38,739 nt of DNA from JANOAR01 sp031411235 (GTDB taxonomy: Bacteria > Verrucomicrobiota > Verrucomicrobiia > Verrucomicrobiales > Verrucomicrobiaceae), in NCBI GenBank assembly GCA_031411235.1, contig JANOAR010000010.1:1-38739 (forward strand). Direction: 5' to 3'. Below, one piece after another: positions 1 through 9,587 of the stretch (within the stretch, counting starts at the first letter, position 1; every line of letters begins with the position of its first letter). A program made the translations under genes and the position numbers. The notes below the pieces were generated by a model. It was not told where the DNA came from, made no database searches, and saw nothing but the letters and a program-made list of their open reading frames with translations.

Positions 1-380
1 GAGCGAAGGATGAACTTATAACTCTGGGCGAAACGCGGCGTCTGCGACAGGCGATACAAACCACTGCGCGAACTCGTCCATTCAAAGCTGCCCGTGAGTG
101 GCGGCTCAACGCTGAGCGGCGAGGTCGCTTCTTTGCTGCCGACGCGATCTTTGCCCACCATCGGCGTGGGGAAACGCAGTTCGATGGTGGAGTCTGGACT
201 GAGGTCTGGCGGATTGATGGCGATGTCTGCCGTCAGCGCGGGCGGTGGGGCAGGGGTGGCGACGACTGTGGGAGCAGGCTTGATCGACTTGGCTGGCGCA
301 GGGGCTGCAGCGAGAAAAAGGGGAGGCGCGACGAGCGCGAGGCTGCTGAGCAGTAGGGCGAGACGAGGGGCTGTCTTCAT
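1..380 (-). CDS. Alpha-2-macroglobulin family protein, N-terminal part (cut by window edge)
   Basis: Reading from the ATG at 378-380 leftwards gives 126 codons with no stop before the window edge. The protein starts with a hydrophobic signal peptide (MKTAPRLALLLSSLALV...) and a Pro/Ala-rich linker. Then comes a segment with IELRFPTPMV, PLSVEPPLTGSFEWTSSRSG and an aromatic stretch ending near SYKFIL. That pattern is typical of the first macroglobulin-like domain of large bacterial alpha-2-macroglobulins, which trap proteases in or near the periplasm. Family assignment is from recognition of this domain only; the bait region and any thioester motif lie outside the window. The opposite-strand ORFs over this stretch have no recognisable content and are taken as shadows. 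Confidence 0.7.
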   Translation of the reverse strand, partial: MKTAPRLALLLSSLALVAPPLFLAAAPAPAKSIKPAPTVVATPAPPPALTADIAINPPDLSPDSTIELRFPTPMVGKDRVGSKEATSPLSVEPPLTGSFEWTSSRSGLYRLSQTPRFAQSYKFILR

Positions 381-525
381 GGCGATGATTTGGGATTGCG
401 AGGACGCCATGATGTCCGCCCAACGGCGGTTTTCGCAAGAGCGGTGTGTTGGTTTTATCTCGCAATATTGTAACAGCCGCGAGAACTGAATCGTCACGGC
501 ATCCGTAGGGCGGGCATGTGCCGCG

Positions 526-3087
526 CTACCGCCACTCGTGCCTCGGATACCGTCCCTTCAACTGTGCCCTCACCGCCGGATAGCCTTCCTTCCAGAACCT
601 TCCCAAGTCGCCTGTGGTCTGGATCGGGCGCTGCGCAGGCGATAGCAGATGCACGATCACGGTCACCTTGTTGCCCGCGACTTTGGGGTTGTCGTTCATG
701 TCGTAGAGCTGTTGCAGCACCACGCTGATGCTCGGCTGCTGCTTCTCGTCATACGTCACCTTCGCGGTCTTGCCGTTCTTCAGCGCGATGCGATCTGGCG
801 CGTAGCGGTCGAGCATCTCGCGCTGGTTGTGGCTGAGCCATTGGTGCAGGGCCGGAAGCGCGTCTTTGTCTTTGAGCTGTCGGTAGGCGATGCAGCCGTG
901 GCAGACTTGCTCAATCAATAAGCGGCGGTCGTCGTCGCCGATGGGTGGCAGTTCTAGCTCGGGCATCCACTTGGAAAGGCAGTTCAAGCGCGTGATCCAG
1001 TGCTCGGCTTTTTCGCCCCAGCCTTCGAGGCGCAGGCGACCCGCGATGACTTCATCGGCGAGCAGCGAGGCAGAGGTGGTTTCATCGGGCTCGCCGCGCT
1101 CTTTGCTGGTGAGCACGAGATCGCGAAAGCGCGTCTCTTCGAGGTTCATCACACGGCGCTGCGTGGCATCGTACACGGCGCGCTTACCGACGACGACATC
1201 GCCAGGGAATATCTCGCGCAGCCAGTCTTCTTCGATGCGCGTGACGTTGCCGAGTTGCACCTGCAAAGCCTTGCCTTGGATCTCGATGATCTCGCTGGCG
1301 ATGAGCAAGCGTGGAGCCTTAATGTGCGCGTCTTTGGCGAGGTGCCCGCGATTGCCACCAGTGAGATTGTAAACCCGCGATCCGACTCCAGTCTCGCAGC
1401 CGACGTGATCGCTGAAGGCGGCGAGCAAGGTCTTGGCGAGAGCGCTGGGGTCTTCGGTCTCGCGCTCGTTTTTCAAGCCGATGCGCTGGCATAATCTCAT
1501 GAACTGATCGGCAGCGCGCGCGGCATCATTCGCGGCTCGTGCGTGGATGCCGAGGGCCATGCAACTCTGTGTGTCGAAGCGCATCATGTCGGCGCGGTAG
1601 AAGGCGCGCAGCAGCGCCTGGTATTCGCTGAGGTCGGTGTTCTCCCAGAAGTCTTCGTTGCCCTTGTGGCTCTTGTCTTTGTCGGTGGTCAGGATGTCGC
1701 GGCCCTGGGCGATGGCGGCGCAGATGGCTGCTTGTTCCAGGCAGCCTTGCTCGGCAGCGGCGAGCAGCATTCGCGAGAAACGCGGCTCCAATGGGAAGGC
1801 GCTCATCTTCAATCCGAGGCGCGTGATTTTGTCATCGGCATCGACTGCTCCGAGCGCGTGCAGCAGCTTCTCCGCGCGAGCGAGCGATGCCTCGGGCGGG
1901 CGCTCGAACCAGTCGATTTTTAAACCCGCCCGCTCGCTGGCCACACGCACGGCGAGCACGGTTTCGCTGAGTTCCAGGCGGAAGATTTCAGCCGCCTCAG
2001 ACTCGCTGCGATGCAGGTGCTCGCGCTCCGCCCACAGCCTCACCGCGATGCCAGGGCCGAGGCGTCCGGCGCGGCCTGCACGCTGCTCGGCGGAGGCTCG
2101 GCTGATCTTTTGAACCGTGAGCGTGTTGATGCCACGACGCGCATCGTACGAGGCCACACGCGCCTGCCCGCCATCGACGACGGCCTTGATGCCTTCGATG
2201 GTCAGCGAGGTCTCGGCGACATTGGTGCTGACGATGATGCGCGGCTCGCGACTGGGGTTCAGCGCTGCGTCTTGCTCGGCTGGCGACAGCTCGCCATGCA
2301 GCGGCACGATGCGGCAGCCTCTGGTGAAACTGCGACCACTGAGCGCGGCGATGGTCTTCCTGATTTCGTGACCGCCCGCCATGAAAACCAAGATGCTGCC
2401 ATCGAAGCCGGGCGAAGTGAGCAGCGCCTCGCAAGCCCGCGCAGCCTGATCCCAGACGAACTCTTCATAGCCGAGCTTGGTCTTCTGCGGAGCCTGGTAG
2501 CGCACCTCGACAGGGAAGGTGCGGCCTGCCGACTCGAACAATTTCACGGGCTGCAAAAACTCGGTGAGCGGCCCGGAAACCAGCGTCGCGGACATGACGA
2601 TGATTTTCAAATCGGGTCGCCGTGCTCGCTGTAAAGCCCGTGCCCAGGCAAGGCAGAGATCGCTGTCTATGTGTCGCTCGTGGAACTCGTCGATGATTAA
2701 ACAGCCGACCTTCGCGAGCTGCGGATCGTCGATGAGCATCCTCATAAAGACACCCTCGGTGACATACATCAGCCGCGTGTCACGACTGCTCACATTCTCA
2801 AATCGCACCTGATACCCGACCTCTTGCCCCAGCTTGCCACCACGCTCCGAAGCGACGCGCTGAGCCAACATCCGCGCCGCGATGCGTCTCGGCTGGAGCA
2901 CATACACGCGCTGCCCCTCGCCGAGGATGCCGGAGTCCAGTACATACTTCGGCACCTGAGTGGACTTGCCCGAGCCTGTGGGGGCCTTGATGAGGAGATT
3001 GGGCAAGGCATCATTGCGCAGTGCGGCAATGAGCGAGTCGCGAAGTTCGTGGATAGGCAGATCGGCAGGGAGCATGAGGAGCTCCAT
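526..3087 (-). CDS. hrpB: ATP-dependent helicase HrpB
   Basis: An 853-residue DEAH-family RNA helicase, close to the usual HrpB length (about 800-850). Walker A APTGSGKST lies at residues 35-43. The Walker B box is DEFH at 133-136, followed by ERH as is usual in HrpB, and SAT is at 166-168. Further on are the helicase motifs STNVAETSLTIEGI and QRAGRAGR, and a C-terminal HrpB-specific region ending in GRFWKEGYPAVRAQLKGRYPRHEW, the family's characteristic tail. HrpB is a cytoplasmic helicase whose precise role is poorly defined in most bacteria. The gene stands alone; 145 bases separate its stop from the downstream alpha-2-macroglobulin start. An alternative start at Met5 is possible. Confidence 0.95.
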   Translation of the reverse strand: MELLMLPADLPIHELRDSLIAALRNDALPNLLIKAPTGSGKSTQVPKYVLDSGILGEGQRVYVLQPRRIAARMLAQRVASERGGKLGQEVGYQVRFENVSSRDTRLMYVTEGVFMRMLIDDPQLAKVGCLIIDEFHERHIDSDLCLAWARALQRARRPDLKIIVMSATLVSGPLTEFLQPVKLFESAGRTFPVEVRYQAPQKTKLGYEEFVWDQAARACEALLTSPGFDGSILVFMAGGHEIRKTIAALSGRSFTRGCRIVPLHGELSPAEQDAALNPSREPRIIVSTNVAETSLTIEGIKAVVDGGQARVASYDARRGINTLTVQKISRASAEQRAGRAGRLGPGIAVRLWAEREHLHRSESEAAEIFRLELSETVLAVRVASERAGLKIDWFERPPEASLARAEKLLHALGAVDADDKITRLGLKMSAFPLEPRFSRMLLAAAEQGCLEQAAICAAIAQGRDILTTDKDKSHKGNEDFWENTDLSEYQALLRAFYRADMMRFDTQSCMALGIHARAANDAARAADQFMRLCQRIGLKNERETEDPSALAKTLLAAFSDHVGCETGVGSRVYNLTGGNRGHLAKDAHIKAPRLLIASEIIEIQGKALQVQLGNVTRIEEDWLREIFPGDVVVGKRAVYDATQRRVMNLEETRFRDLVLTSKERGEPDETTSASLLADEVIAGRLRLEGWGEKAEHWITRLNCLSKWMPELELPPIGDDDRRLLIEQVCHGCIAYRQLKDKDALPALHQWLSHNQREMLDRYAPDRIALKNGKTAKVTYDEKQQPSISVVLQQLYDMNDNPKVAGNKVTVIVHLLSPAQRPIQTTGDLGRFWKEGYPAVRAQLKGRYPRHEWR

Positions 3088-3228
3088 GGTAGCGCGAGTT
3101 CAGCGTCCCGAAATCTGAAATACCTCGCGCTTCGGCGGGCTGAGAGGCAAGGCCGTGGGGCAGTGGAAGGTTATCCAAGGCTTTTAATATACCTGTGGAA
3201 AGTTGGTCGTGACCTTAGCCGCATAAAT

Positions 3229-3252
3229 GCGCCGCCCAGTAACGGGCGGCGC
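3229..3252. terminator. Strong GC hairpin between DUF3300 gene and hrpB
   Basis: Perfect 9-bp stem GCGCCGCCC / GGGCGGCGC with a six-base AGTAAC loop. It lies 11 bases past the stop of the DUF3300 gene on the minus strand. There is no proper T-run after the stem in that direction (ATTTAT only), so it may be a weak terminator or an RNA-stabilising stem. Confidence 0.55.
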
Positions 3253-3263
3253 TAATCTCAAAT

Positions 3264-4862
3264 TTATTTATCTTTGCCCTTTGTTTTCTTGTCCTCTTCC
3301 TTAGTCGAGGACTTTGCAGGGGCTTTAGATGGGGACGGGTTAGGTGTTACCTTTTTTGGGGCTGACTGTTGAGGAGGCTGTGTCCGCTTCGGTGCTTCAG
3401 GTTTTGAAGGTGCCCGTGGTGTGACTTTCTTCGGGGTATCTTGTTTGGGGGCGATTTGTCTGGGAGTGGCTTTCTTGGGGGTTTCCTTTGGCGGTTCAAC
3501 TCGCGCTGGGGAAGTTTCCTGCTTCGGTTTGTTGGGCTTTATCGAACTGGGTGGCTTGCTATCAGGCTTACCTTTGGGGCGGGGCATATCTGGGCGAATG
3601 TCGCTACCGGGCGCTTTGCCGGGAATTTGTGGATTGGGGCGAATGCCTGGTTCGGGCTTAGCATTGGGCTTTTTGGGCTCATCTGAGCTGCGCTTGTCAT
3701 CAGGTCTGTTGCGATCGCCAGTCATAGCTGGAGCTGGAGCCTTGGGCATGATAGGGCGCACTTTGGGGATGTCATCCGCCTTGGGTTTATTAGTTCTAGG
3801 CGGCGTTGGCACTATCCCAGGTCTTACTTCGGACTTAGCACCTGGTAAGTCGCCAGACTTATTCCCAGGCCTGTCACCGCGTGGGTCTCCAGGCTTTACT
3901 CCTTGCCTGTTGTCTGGTTTGCCCACGAAGCGATTTCCATCTTTGATACCGTCCTTGTGATGAGGTGCTCCGACGATAGCCGTAGGGCGAGCGATGCGAT
4001 CCTGGTGTTTGCGGTCTGAAGGGGAATTGGGGGCACTGCTCTGCTGGCGATTTTCTGTAACAACTCGAGTATTGTTACGCTCATAACGGGCGTGAGATTG
4101 GGCGCTATAGCGGGATGAATCAGGTTGCCAAATACGGACATTGGTAAAATTGTTATTGATTCGATATGAGTCGCCTCCCTCTCTGTGATTGTGGTCATGG
4201 TCGTAATTCCAGCCTTCGTGGTAATCACCTCGATAAAGACGATGATTATGCCAGTCAAAATCGTAGTTGAGCCACGAGCCGATAAGAAAACCCGCGCTAA
4301 AATAGAGCAGAGGTGAGCTGTTTCGGCGTTCATAATAGATTACTTCTGGATCGTAGCGCGGTTCATAAATGTAATCTGGACGTGCGGGGATGATGCGGAT
4401 ATACGTTTCATCGAGAATGATTCTCTGCTCAGGTGTGTCCACCAGATTACCTAGCGCTTTGGCGCGAGCACGTAGCACTTGAATGGAGTTCATCACTTCG
4501 ACAGGTTGTTCGATAAAGGCATCGCCCAACTGGGTCGTCCATTCAAGGTTTTCGTCGAGCCACGCGAGCGTGTCTGGATAGCGAGTGAGAGCCTTTACAC
4601 TGGTGTCCCAGGCCATGCTTTCAACTTGTACGAGATCACCACGAGAGGCTATATAACGGGCGCTGAGGACAATGTCTGCGGGGTAGGTTGATGCTGGTAG
4701 AATGAGCGAAATAAGCGCGTCAGGATACAGAGCGATAGGCCCAACGAGTTCTTCGATTTCGGCGGCATTGAGTTTAAATGGCGGCGGAGAATCCTCGGGC
4801 TTTTGGGCGTGAAGAGGAATTGCTAGGCAGAGGCCAAGCAGAGTTATGTAGAGTGTTTTCAT
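3264..4862 (-). CDS. DUF3300 domain-containing exported protein with Pro/Lys-rich tail
   Basis: 532 residues. Signal peptide MKTLYITLLGLCLAIPLHAQ is followed by a DUF3300 domain (roughly residues 30-210) with the family's landmarks: LVGPIALYPDALI, a YP-A segment, TRYPDTLAWLDENLEWTTQLG, and RPDYIYEPRYDP. After a His/Asp/Tyr-rich stretch (about 210-250) the last half is low complexity, rich in Pro, Lys, Gly and Asp (PKKVTP-type repeats), and probably disordered. Function of DUF3300 is unknown; it is usually exported. The ATG at 4862 is supported by the signal peptide. A palindrome shared with two neighbouring operons lies 38 bases upstream. Base composition looks less GC-rich than hrpB. Confidence 0.85.
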   Translation of the reverse strand: MKTLYITLLGLCLAIPLHAQKPEDSPPPFKLNAAEIEELVGPIALYPDALISLILPASTYPADIVLSARYIASRGDLVQVESMAWDTSVKALTRYPDTLAWLDENLEWTTQLGDAFIEQPVEVMNSIQVLRARAKALGNLVDTPEQRIILDETYIRIIPARPDYIYEPRYDPEVIYYERRNSSPLLYFSAGFLIGSWLNYDFDWHNHRLYRGDYHEGWNYDHDHNHREGGDSYRINNNFTNVRIWQPDSSRYSAQSHARYERNNTRVVTENRQQSSAPNSPSDRKHQDRIARPTAIVGAPHHKDGIKDGNRFVGKPDNRQGVKPGDPRGDRPGNKSGDLPGAKSEVRPGIVPTPPRTNKPKADDIPKVRPIMPKAPAPAMTGDRNRPDDKRSSDEPKKPNAKPEPGIRPNPQIPGKAPGSDIRPDMPRPKGKPDSKPPSSIKPNKPKQETSPARVEPPKETPKKATPRQIAPKQDTPKKVTPRAPSKPEAPKRTQPPQQSAPKKVTPNPSPSKAPAKSSTKEEDKKTKGKDK

Positions 4863-4899
4863 GGCTGTGATTTTAGTTCTGTACGTTGAGGTAATGCTA

Positions 4900-4916
4900 T
4901 GGGGTCAACACCCCCA
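4900..4916. promoter_or_regulatory. Candidate operator upstream of DUF3300 gene (shared palindrome, copy 1)
   Basis: TGGGGTCAACACCCCCA, arms TGGGG/CCCCA around a slightly longer centre, 38 bases upstream of the DUF3300 start. It is preceded by CTA, giving CTATGGGG as in the copies at 6799 and 10346. Function is inferred only from repeated placement upstream of neighbouring genes. Confidence 0.4.
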
Positions 4917-4922
4917 AATGAG

Positions 4923-5483
4923 TTAGTAAATATGAGAGGTGGCACCCACAGCGATTTCACGGCTCAATGGTACACGGGATTCACCCGTAGAGCAGATGTC
5001 ATGTGCGCCTGCCTTGGTGAAGATGTCCTGAGCGAGAGCGATTTCGCGGTCGTTGTCGGTATGGACAGAGATGAGAATATTGCCCTCTCTGAGCTTACCT
5101 TCGTAGCGCTTGGCTTCGATTTCCGGGATACCCATGCCGACGAGTCCACCAACGGCCCCGCCCACGGCGACTCCAATGGCGGCACCACTGAGCGCGGCGA
5201 TGATGGGGCCTGCGGCGACGAAAGGGCCAACGCCGGGGATCGCCAGCGCCCCGATCCCCGCGACCCAGCCCAGTGCCCCTCCGAGAACAGCGCCAGTGCT
5301 TGCACCTGCAACAGTGCCTTCGGGAGTCTTGGTGTGTTTTTCGTGGCCGAAGTCGTGCGTGGTGCCTTTGTCTGGCAGGAGCAACGAAATGTCATTGTTG
5401 GAAAATTGGCAAGTCTTGAGCTGATCGACGATGCGGTCGGCTTGGTTTAGCGATTTGGCGATGCAAAATACGGATGTTTTCAT
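4923..5483 (-). CDS. Glycine-zipper membrane protein, general-stress 17M-like
   Basis: 186 residues. The N-terminus (MKTSVFCIAKSLNQADRIVDQLK) forms a small alpha/beta unit like that of YflT/general stress protein 17M relatives. The middle (about 60-125) is one long Gly/Ala-rich hydrophobic stretch with GxxxG-type spacing (VLGGALGWVAG, GAAIGVAVGGAVGGLVGMG), typical of a glycine-zipper membrane hairpin. The C-terminus has YEGKLREGNILISVH and ends with an AGAHDICSTGE segment common in this family. Gene starts 39 bases after the PRC/BON stop, so the two are probably cotranscribed. Role is not known beyond association with stress proteins. Confidence 0.75.
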   Translation of the reverse strand: MKTSVFCIAKSLNQADRIVDQLKTCQFSNNDISLLLPDKGTTHDFGHEKHTKTPEGTVAGASTGAVLGGALGWVAGIGALAIPGVGPFVAAGPIIAALSGAAIGVAVGGAVGGLVGMGIPEIEAKRYEGKLREGNILISVHTDNDREIALAQDIFTKAGAHDICSTGESRVPLSREIAVGATSHIY

Positions 5484-5522
5484 AATTTGGCTAAGTTAGT
5501 TGATTTGGAATTTTATGGTGAA

Positions 5523-6707
5523 CTACTTTGCGACTATTACTTCAAGCTGGTTTGTCACATTCACTGCGCGTGCAATACGATCTGCTATTTTAACAATAAG
5601 CTGCTTCTCTTCTATCGAATTCACAGGCCCGCGTAGGGTGACGTGCCCTTCAATGGTGATGATCTTCACGTTCTGAGCATTGATAGACATACCAGTGTTA
5701 GCGATGATTTGTTTGCGAATTTGAGTCGTGATGTCTAGATCTGCCTTGCTGCTACCGTGATCGAGTGGGGTTAGGGCGCTGCGGTTATTGGCATTGCGTG
5801 CAGTGTTATCGGCATCTTTATCGGCGCTTATCTTGAAATAAGGCTCAATGCGGTAGTTTCGATAAATTTCCTCAGTTCGACTTGGCAGAGCATAGTCGGG
5901 CCATTGGGTGGAGATAAAGTGCGGAGAATTACGAAGTTTTTCATGTGTGACATCGAGTTGCAGGCTCTCTGTTTTTTCAATGGATTGAAACATTTCTGGC
6001 GGCACAGGACTGAGGACATCGCCCAGACCGAGGTAGGTTCCAGAAGCTATGATGACCAAGAGAATGCGGCCCGAGGCGAGATCCAGCAGGATGTCATTCA
6101 CTGTGCCAATGCGATCTCCTTGCGGGCTCACAACGGGCGCTCCGATGATTACTGTGGCTTTCTGAAGGTACGCGAGGCGAGACTCGGGAATCAGCCCATT
6201 CACCGCAGTCTCGCCTTTATGAATGAATTTAAGCGTAGAGGGTTCGCCGAAATACTGATAGGACTCACTGAGTCGTGTGCTGTCGAAAGAGCCTGCCCAC
6301 TCAGACATGGAGAGTAGCGGCGCAGCTTTCATTTTTTCCTTGTCGGAATCGAGACGCAACACCTTGTTCTTGATGTCGTGGCGATAGGCCTGTGCTGGCA
6401 CGGCAGTCATGGCTGTGCCATTAGGCCCGTCGGTGGATTGAATCACTTGAACGATGCGCCCTGAGGGTAAATCCAGCGCAACTTCAGTAACCTTTCCGAG
6501 GATTTCATCGAGGTCGTTTTTGACCGCGATGCCGAGGACGTCACTGGCTTTTGCCGCACCATTCAAGCGATCCTCACGTGGATGAGGCATGCCTCGATGC
6601 ATCGTGCTGGGCGCGGCTGATGGGGACGGCGCTGTAAGTTGGGCGATGGCGGGCATGGCCAGGACGAGAGCAATTGCAATGACAGGGAAGGGTTGGTTGC
6701 GTTTCAT
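5523..6707 (-). CDS. Exported PRC-barrel and BON domain protein
   Basis: 394 residues with a signal peptide (MKRNQPFPVIAIALVLAMPAIAQ). Two PRC-barrel-like units follow: the first around residues 55-130 (VLGIAVKNDLDEILGKVTEVALDL), the second around 185-260 (IGAPVVSPQGDRIGTVNDILLDL). A C-terminal BON domain (about 320-392) has the family signature of alternating charge and TIEGHVTLRGPVNSIEEKQ. PRC barrels and BON domains bind other proteins or membranes and often appear in envelope stress sets. A shared palindrome lies 91 bases upstream, inside the 3' end of the ATPase gene, so this unit may have its own promoter there. Confidence 0.85.
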   Translation of the reverse strand: MKRNQPFPVIAIALVLAMPAIAQLTAPSPSAAPSTMHRGMPHPREDRLNGAAKASDVLGIAVKNDLDEILGKVTEVALDLPSGRIVQVIQSTDGPNGTAMTAVPAQAYRHDIKNKVLRLDSDKEKMKAAPLLSMSEWAGSFDSTRLSESYQYFGEPSTLKFIHKGETAVNGLIPESRLAYLQKATVIIGAPVVSPQGDRIGTVNDILLDLASGRILLVIIASGTYLGLGDVLSPVPPEMFQSIEKTESLQLDVTHEKLRNSPHFISTQWPDYALPSRTEEIYRNYRIEPYFKISADKDADNTARNANNRSALTPLDHGSSKADLDITTQIRKQIIANTGMSINAQNVKIITIEGHVTLRGPVNSIEEKQLIVKIADRIARAVNVTNQLEVIVAK

Positions 6708-6758
6708 GGGAGGTGGCTATTCAGCTCGGATGTTTTTCGTGGGGCAGAGAAGTCTCTG

Positions 6759-9530
6759 TTATGGGCGCAACATGGTTGATGAGGGACTGGCATTGCTATG
6801 GGGTGTAACCCGATCTTTTTCTCTGCGGGCAGCCTTCACGATCTCCAACACGACGAGGGGAATGGTGCTGATGGCGAGCAGTCGCAGACAATCCATGAAG
6901 GGCATGTAGGAGGTCTTAAGATAGTGGCCCAGCGTTGCATTGTGCTGACTCAAGACTTGCAGGGCGAAGGATACGCTGACGACAATGAGGAGATGGATGT
7001 TAGTGAAGTGGGCGATGCGCCAGATGGGCTTGGTTTTACTGCGTGCGCCAAACGAGCGTAAGAGTTCCGCAAAGACCAGCACGGCAAAGGTATGGGCGCG
7101 GGCGGCTTCAATGCCGCTAGTGTGCAAGACATGATAATATACGGCAAAGGCGATGCCTGCGGTGAGCACGCCAGTGAAAATCATGGCGTAGAAAAAGCTA
7201 CGATCCGTCATGCTATCTCCACGCTGACGTGGTTTGCGAGCCATCACATCTGGGTCGATGTGATCGGTGGCAAGGCAGAGCGCAGGCAGGCCATCGGTGA
7301 TGAGGTTTATCCAAAGCAGGTGGATCGGCATGAGCGGTGTGGGCGTGCCTATAACAACACAGATGAGCATTAGCAGCAGCTCGCCGGTGCTACCTGCGAG
7401 CAGGTATTGCAGCGTTTTACGAATGTTGTCATAGATACCTCGCCCCTCTTCGACAGCGGCAACGATGGTGGCAAAATTATCGTCGGTGATGATCATATCT
7501 GCCGCTTGTCGGGTGACTTCGGTGCCGGATTTCCCCATCGCAATGCCGATGTCTGAGCCCTTAATCGCTGGGGCATCATTGACACCATCTCCAGTCATGG
7601 CTACGACGGCTCCGTTAGCCTTCAAGGCACGAACGATGCGTAGTTTGTGCTCTGCGGTGACGCGGGCATAGACGGCGACTTCGGCCACGCGTTGTCTCAA
7701 TTCATCATCATTGAGGTGATCAAGCTCAGCTCCCGAAATGGCAGCAACCATGGCCGATGCGATGCCAAGTTCATGCGCAATGGCAGCCGCTGTATGTGGA
7801 TGATCGCCAGTGATCATGACCACGCGGATGCCCGCAGCTAGGCACTTGGCCACAGAGGCTTTGGCCTCGGGACGTGGTGGATCATGCATTCCAGTGAGGC
7901 CGACAAAGACAAGATCATGCTCCACAGCCTCGGCGGTGAGGTCGGAAGGAGAAGCTTGGTCGAGATCGCGAAAGGCCGAGCCCAGCACACGCAGGGCTTG
8001 TTTTGCCATGTCAGTGTTTTGCACAGCGATTGTCTGGCGATCCTCATCTGTCATGGGGCGCACTCCGGTGCTGGTGTAGATCTGGGTGCAATGCTTGAGC
8101 ATCACATCAGGTGCCCCATTGATGTAGGCGCGCAGTTTGCCATTGGGCATCGTGCGGATGGTTGCGCTGCGTTTGCGTTCAGAGTCGAAAGGGATTTCGT
8201 GATGCTTCGGCAGCGTCAGTTCGATGTGCGCTTGGTTACCACCAGCTTTGGTGCCTGCGGTGAGCAGTGCGCCTTCGGTGGGATCGCCGATCGTTTTCCA
8301 GGTGTCATTTTCTTTAGTGAGGCGGGCACTGTTGCAGGCGAGCAGAACGGTAGCGAGTTCATGCAGCGGCGTTGCATGTTCACCATTGACCTTCTTACCT
8401 TCACAGCTCACCTCCCCTTCAGGCCCATAACCTTCGCCACTGATCTCGTAGGTTTTGCCCGACACATAGAGCGCTCGCGCCGTCATCTCGCCCACGGTCA
8501 AGGTACCCGTTTTGTCGGTGCAGATGATGCTCGTCGAGCCGAGCGTCTCGACTGCGGCCAACCTGCGGACGAGAGCATGGCGGCGCGACATGCGCTGCAC
8601 GCCCAGTGCTAATGCAACAGTAACGATAGCGGGCAATCCCTCGGGCACGGCAGCGATGGCCAGGCTCACGGATGTCATCGTCAATTCAAACAGCGGCGTG
8701 CCACGCGCTAGCCCCAAGCCGAACAGCAGCGCCACGATAGCCAATGCTGCCCAGACCAACACGCGCCCGAGCGAGTCGAGCTTTTGTTGCAGGGGCGTGC
8801 CCTCATCTGCTCCCGCTGATTCCATAAGCTCGGCGATGCGGCCTAGCTCTGTCTTCATACCGGTGGCCACCACGACGGCCTCGCCGATACCAGTCGCGAT
8901 GCTGGTGCCCATGAAGATCATGTTCTCGCGGTCGCCGAGCGGTATATCGATCTGTGTCAGCGTTGCGGGTTGTTTTGATACGGCCTGCGATTCACCCGTG
9001 AGCGCGGACTCAATACACTTCAGCAGGGCGGCAGTGAGCAATCTCGCATCGGCTGCAATGAGATCGCCAGCGGCTAAGACCAGCACGTCACCAACGACGA
9101 TTGTGCTAGCTGAAATGGCAATGACTTCGCCGTTACGACGCACCTTTGCCTGCGGTGCAGTCATTTGTTGGAGCGCAGCGATGGACTTTTCGGCGCGGAA
9201 CTCCTGGTAGAAGCCGATGACCGAATTGAGAACAACGATGACAAGGATGGCGACGGCCTCCACGAATTCCCCCAGCAGGCCCACAACAATGCCTGCGGCA
9301 ATGAGAATCCAGATGATGAGGCTCTTGAACTGGCCCAGGAAAATCATCAGCAAACTGATGCGTTTGCTTTGCTTCAGCTCATTCGGCCCATCTTTAGCCA
9401 AGCGTTTAGCAGCATCTTGAGCGGACATGCCCGCGCTCGTAGAACCCAGCGCAGAAAGTACCTCTTCGATAGCAAGATGGTGCCAGATCTTGGCTTCAGG
9501 TTTCTCAATGAATGTTGAGTTGGGAGACAT
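6759..9530 (-). CDS. Cation-translocating P-type ATPase (calcium type)
   Basis: 923 residues, the normal length for type II P-type ATPases. Landmarks in order: N-terminal cation-ATPase region with GPNEL (48-52), actuator loop TGES (178-181), transmembrane helix 4 motif PEGLP (296-300), phosphorylation site DKTGT (D339), TGDGVNDAPA hinge, and a C-terminal six-helix bundle. PEGLP plus the C-terminal cation-ATPase domain fits Ca2+ or Mn2+ export (SERCA/PMR1-like) better than heavy-metal or potassium transport. It sits among stress genes on the same strand. The last codons overlap the candidate operator of the next operon. Substrate is inferred from motif class and not proven. Confidence 0.92.
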   Translation of the reverse strand: MSPNSTFIEKPEAKIWHHLAIEEVLSALGSTSAGMSAQDAAKRLAKDGPNELKQSKRISLLMIFLGQFKSLIIWILIAAGIVVGLLGEFVEAVAILVIVVLNSVIGFYQEFRAEKSIAALQQMTAPQAKVRRNGEVIAISASTIVVGDVLVLAAGDLIAADARLLTAALLKCIESALTGESQAVSKQPATLTQIDIPLGDRENMIFMGTSIATGIGEAVVVATGMKTELGRIAELMESAGADEGTPLQQKLDSLGRVLVWAALAIVALLFGLGLARGTPLFELTMTSVSLAIAAVPEGLPAIVTVALALGVQRMSRRHALVRRLAAVETLGSTSIICTDKTGTLTVGEMTARALYVSGKTYEISGEGYGPEGEVSCEGKKVNGEHATPLHELATVLLACNSARLTKENDTWKTIGDPTEGALLTAGTKAGGNQAHIELTLPKHHEIPFDSERKRSATIRTMPNGKLRAYINGAPDVMLKHCTQIYTSTGVRPMTDEDRQTIAVQNTDMAKQALRVLGSAFRDLDQASPSDLTAEAVEHDLVFVGLTGMHDPPRPEAKASVAKCLAAGIRVVMITGDHPHTAAAIAHELGIASAMVAAISGAELDHLNDDELRQRVAEVAVYARVTAEHKLRIVRALKANGAVVAMTGDGVNDAPAIKGSDIGIAMGKSGTEVTRQAADMIITDDNFATIVAAVEEGRGIYDNIRKTLQYLLAGSTGELLLMLICVVIGTPTPLMPIHLLWINLITDGLPALCLATDHIDPDVMARKPRQRGDSMTDRSFFYAMIFTGVLTAGIAFAVYYHVLHTSGIEAARAHTFAVLVFAELLRSFGARSKTKPIWRIAHFTNIHLLIVVSVSFALQVLSQHNATLGHYLKTSYMPFMDCLRLLAISTIPLVVLEIVKAARREKDRVTPHSNASPSSTMLRP
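6799..6813. promoter_or_regulatory. Candidate operator upstream of PRC/BON operon (shared palindrome, copy 2)
   Basis: TGGGGTGTAACCCGA, one mismatch from a perfect TGGGGT-GTA-ACCCCA palindrome, preceded by CTA. It lies in the last codons of the ATPase gene and 91 bases upstream of the PRC/BON start. The shared CTATGGGGTGTAACCC string is identical to that near 10346. Confidence 0.45.
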
Positions 9531-9559
9531 TTATTTCGCAAGTTACAGTACGCAAGTGT

Positions 9560-9587
9560 CCCTCGCGCCTCTCCCGGGGCGCGAGGG
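9560..9587. repeat. GC-rich hairpin, REP-like
   Basis: Perfect 10-bp arms CCCTCGCGCC and GGCGCGAGGG around an 8-base loop, in the 189-base gap between the lipoprotein gene and the ATPase start. It resembles the hairpin at 20961-20983 (both have GCGCC arms and a CTCC-type loop), suggesting one family of intergenic palindromes. It could act as an attenuator in the ATPase leader. The rest of the gap holds no gene that I can support. Confidence 0.55.
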
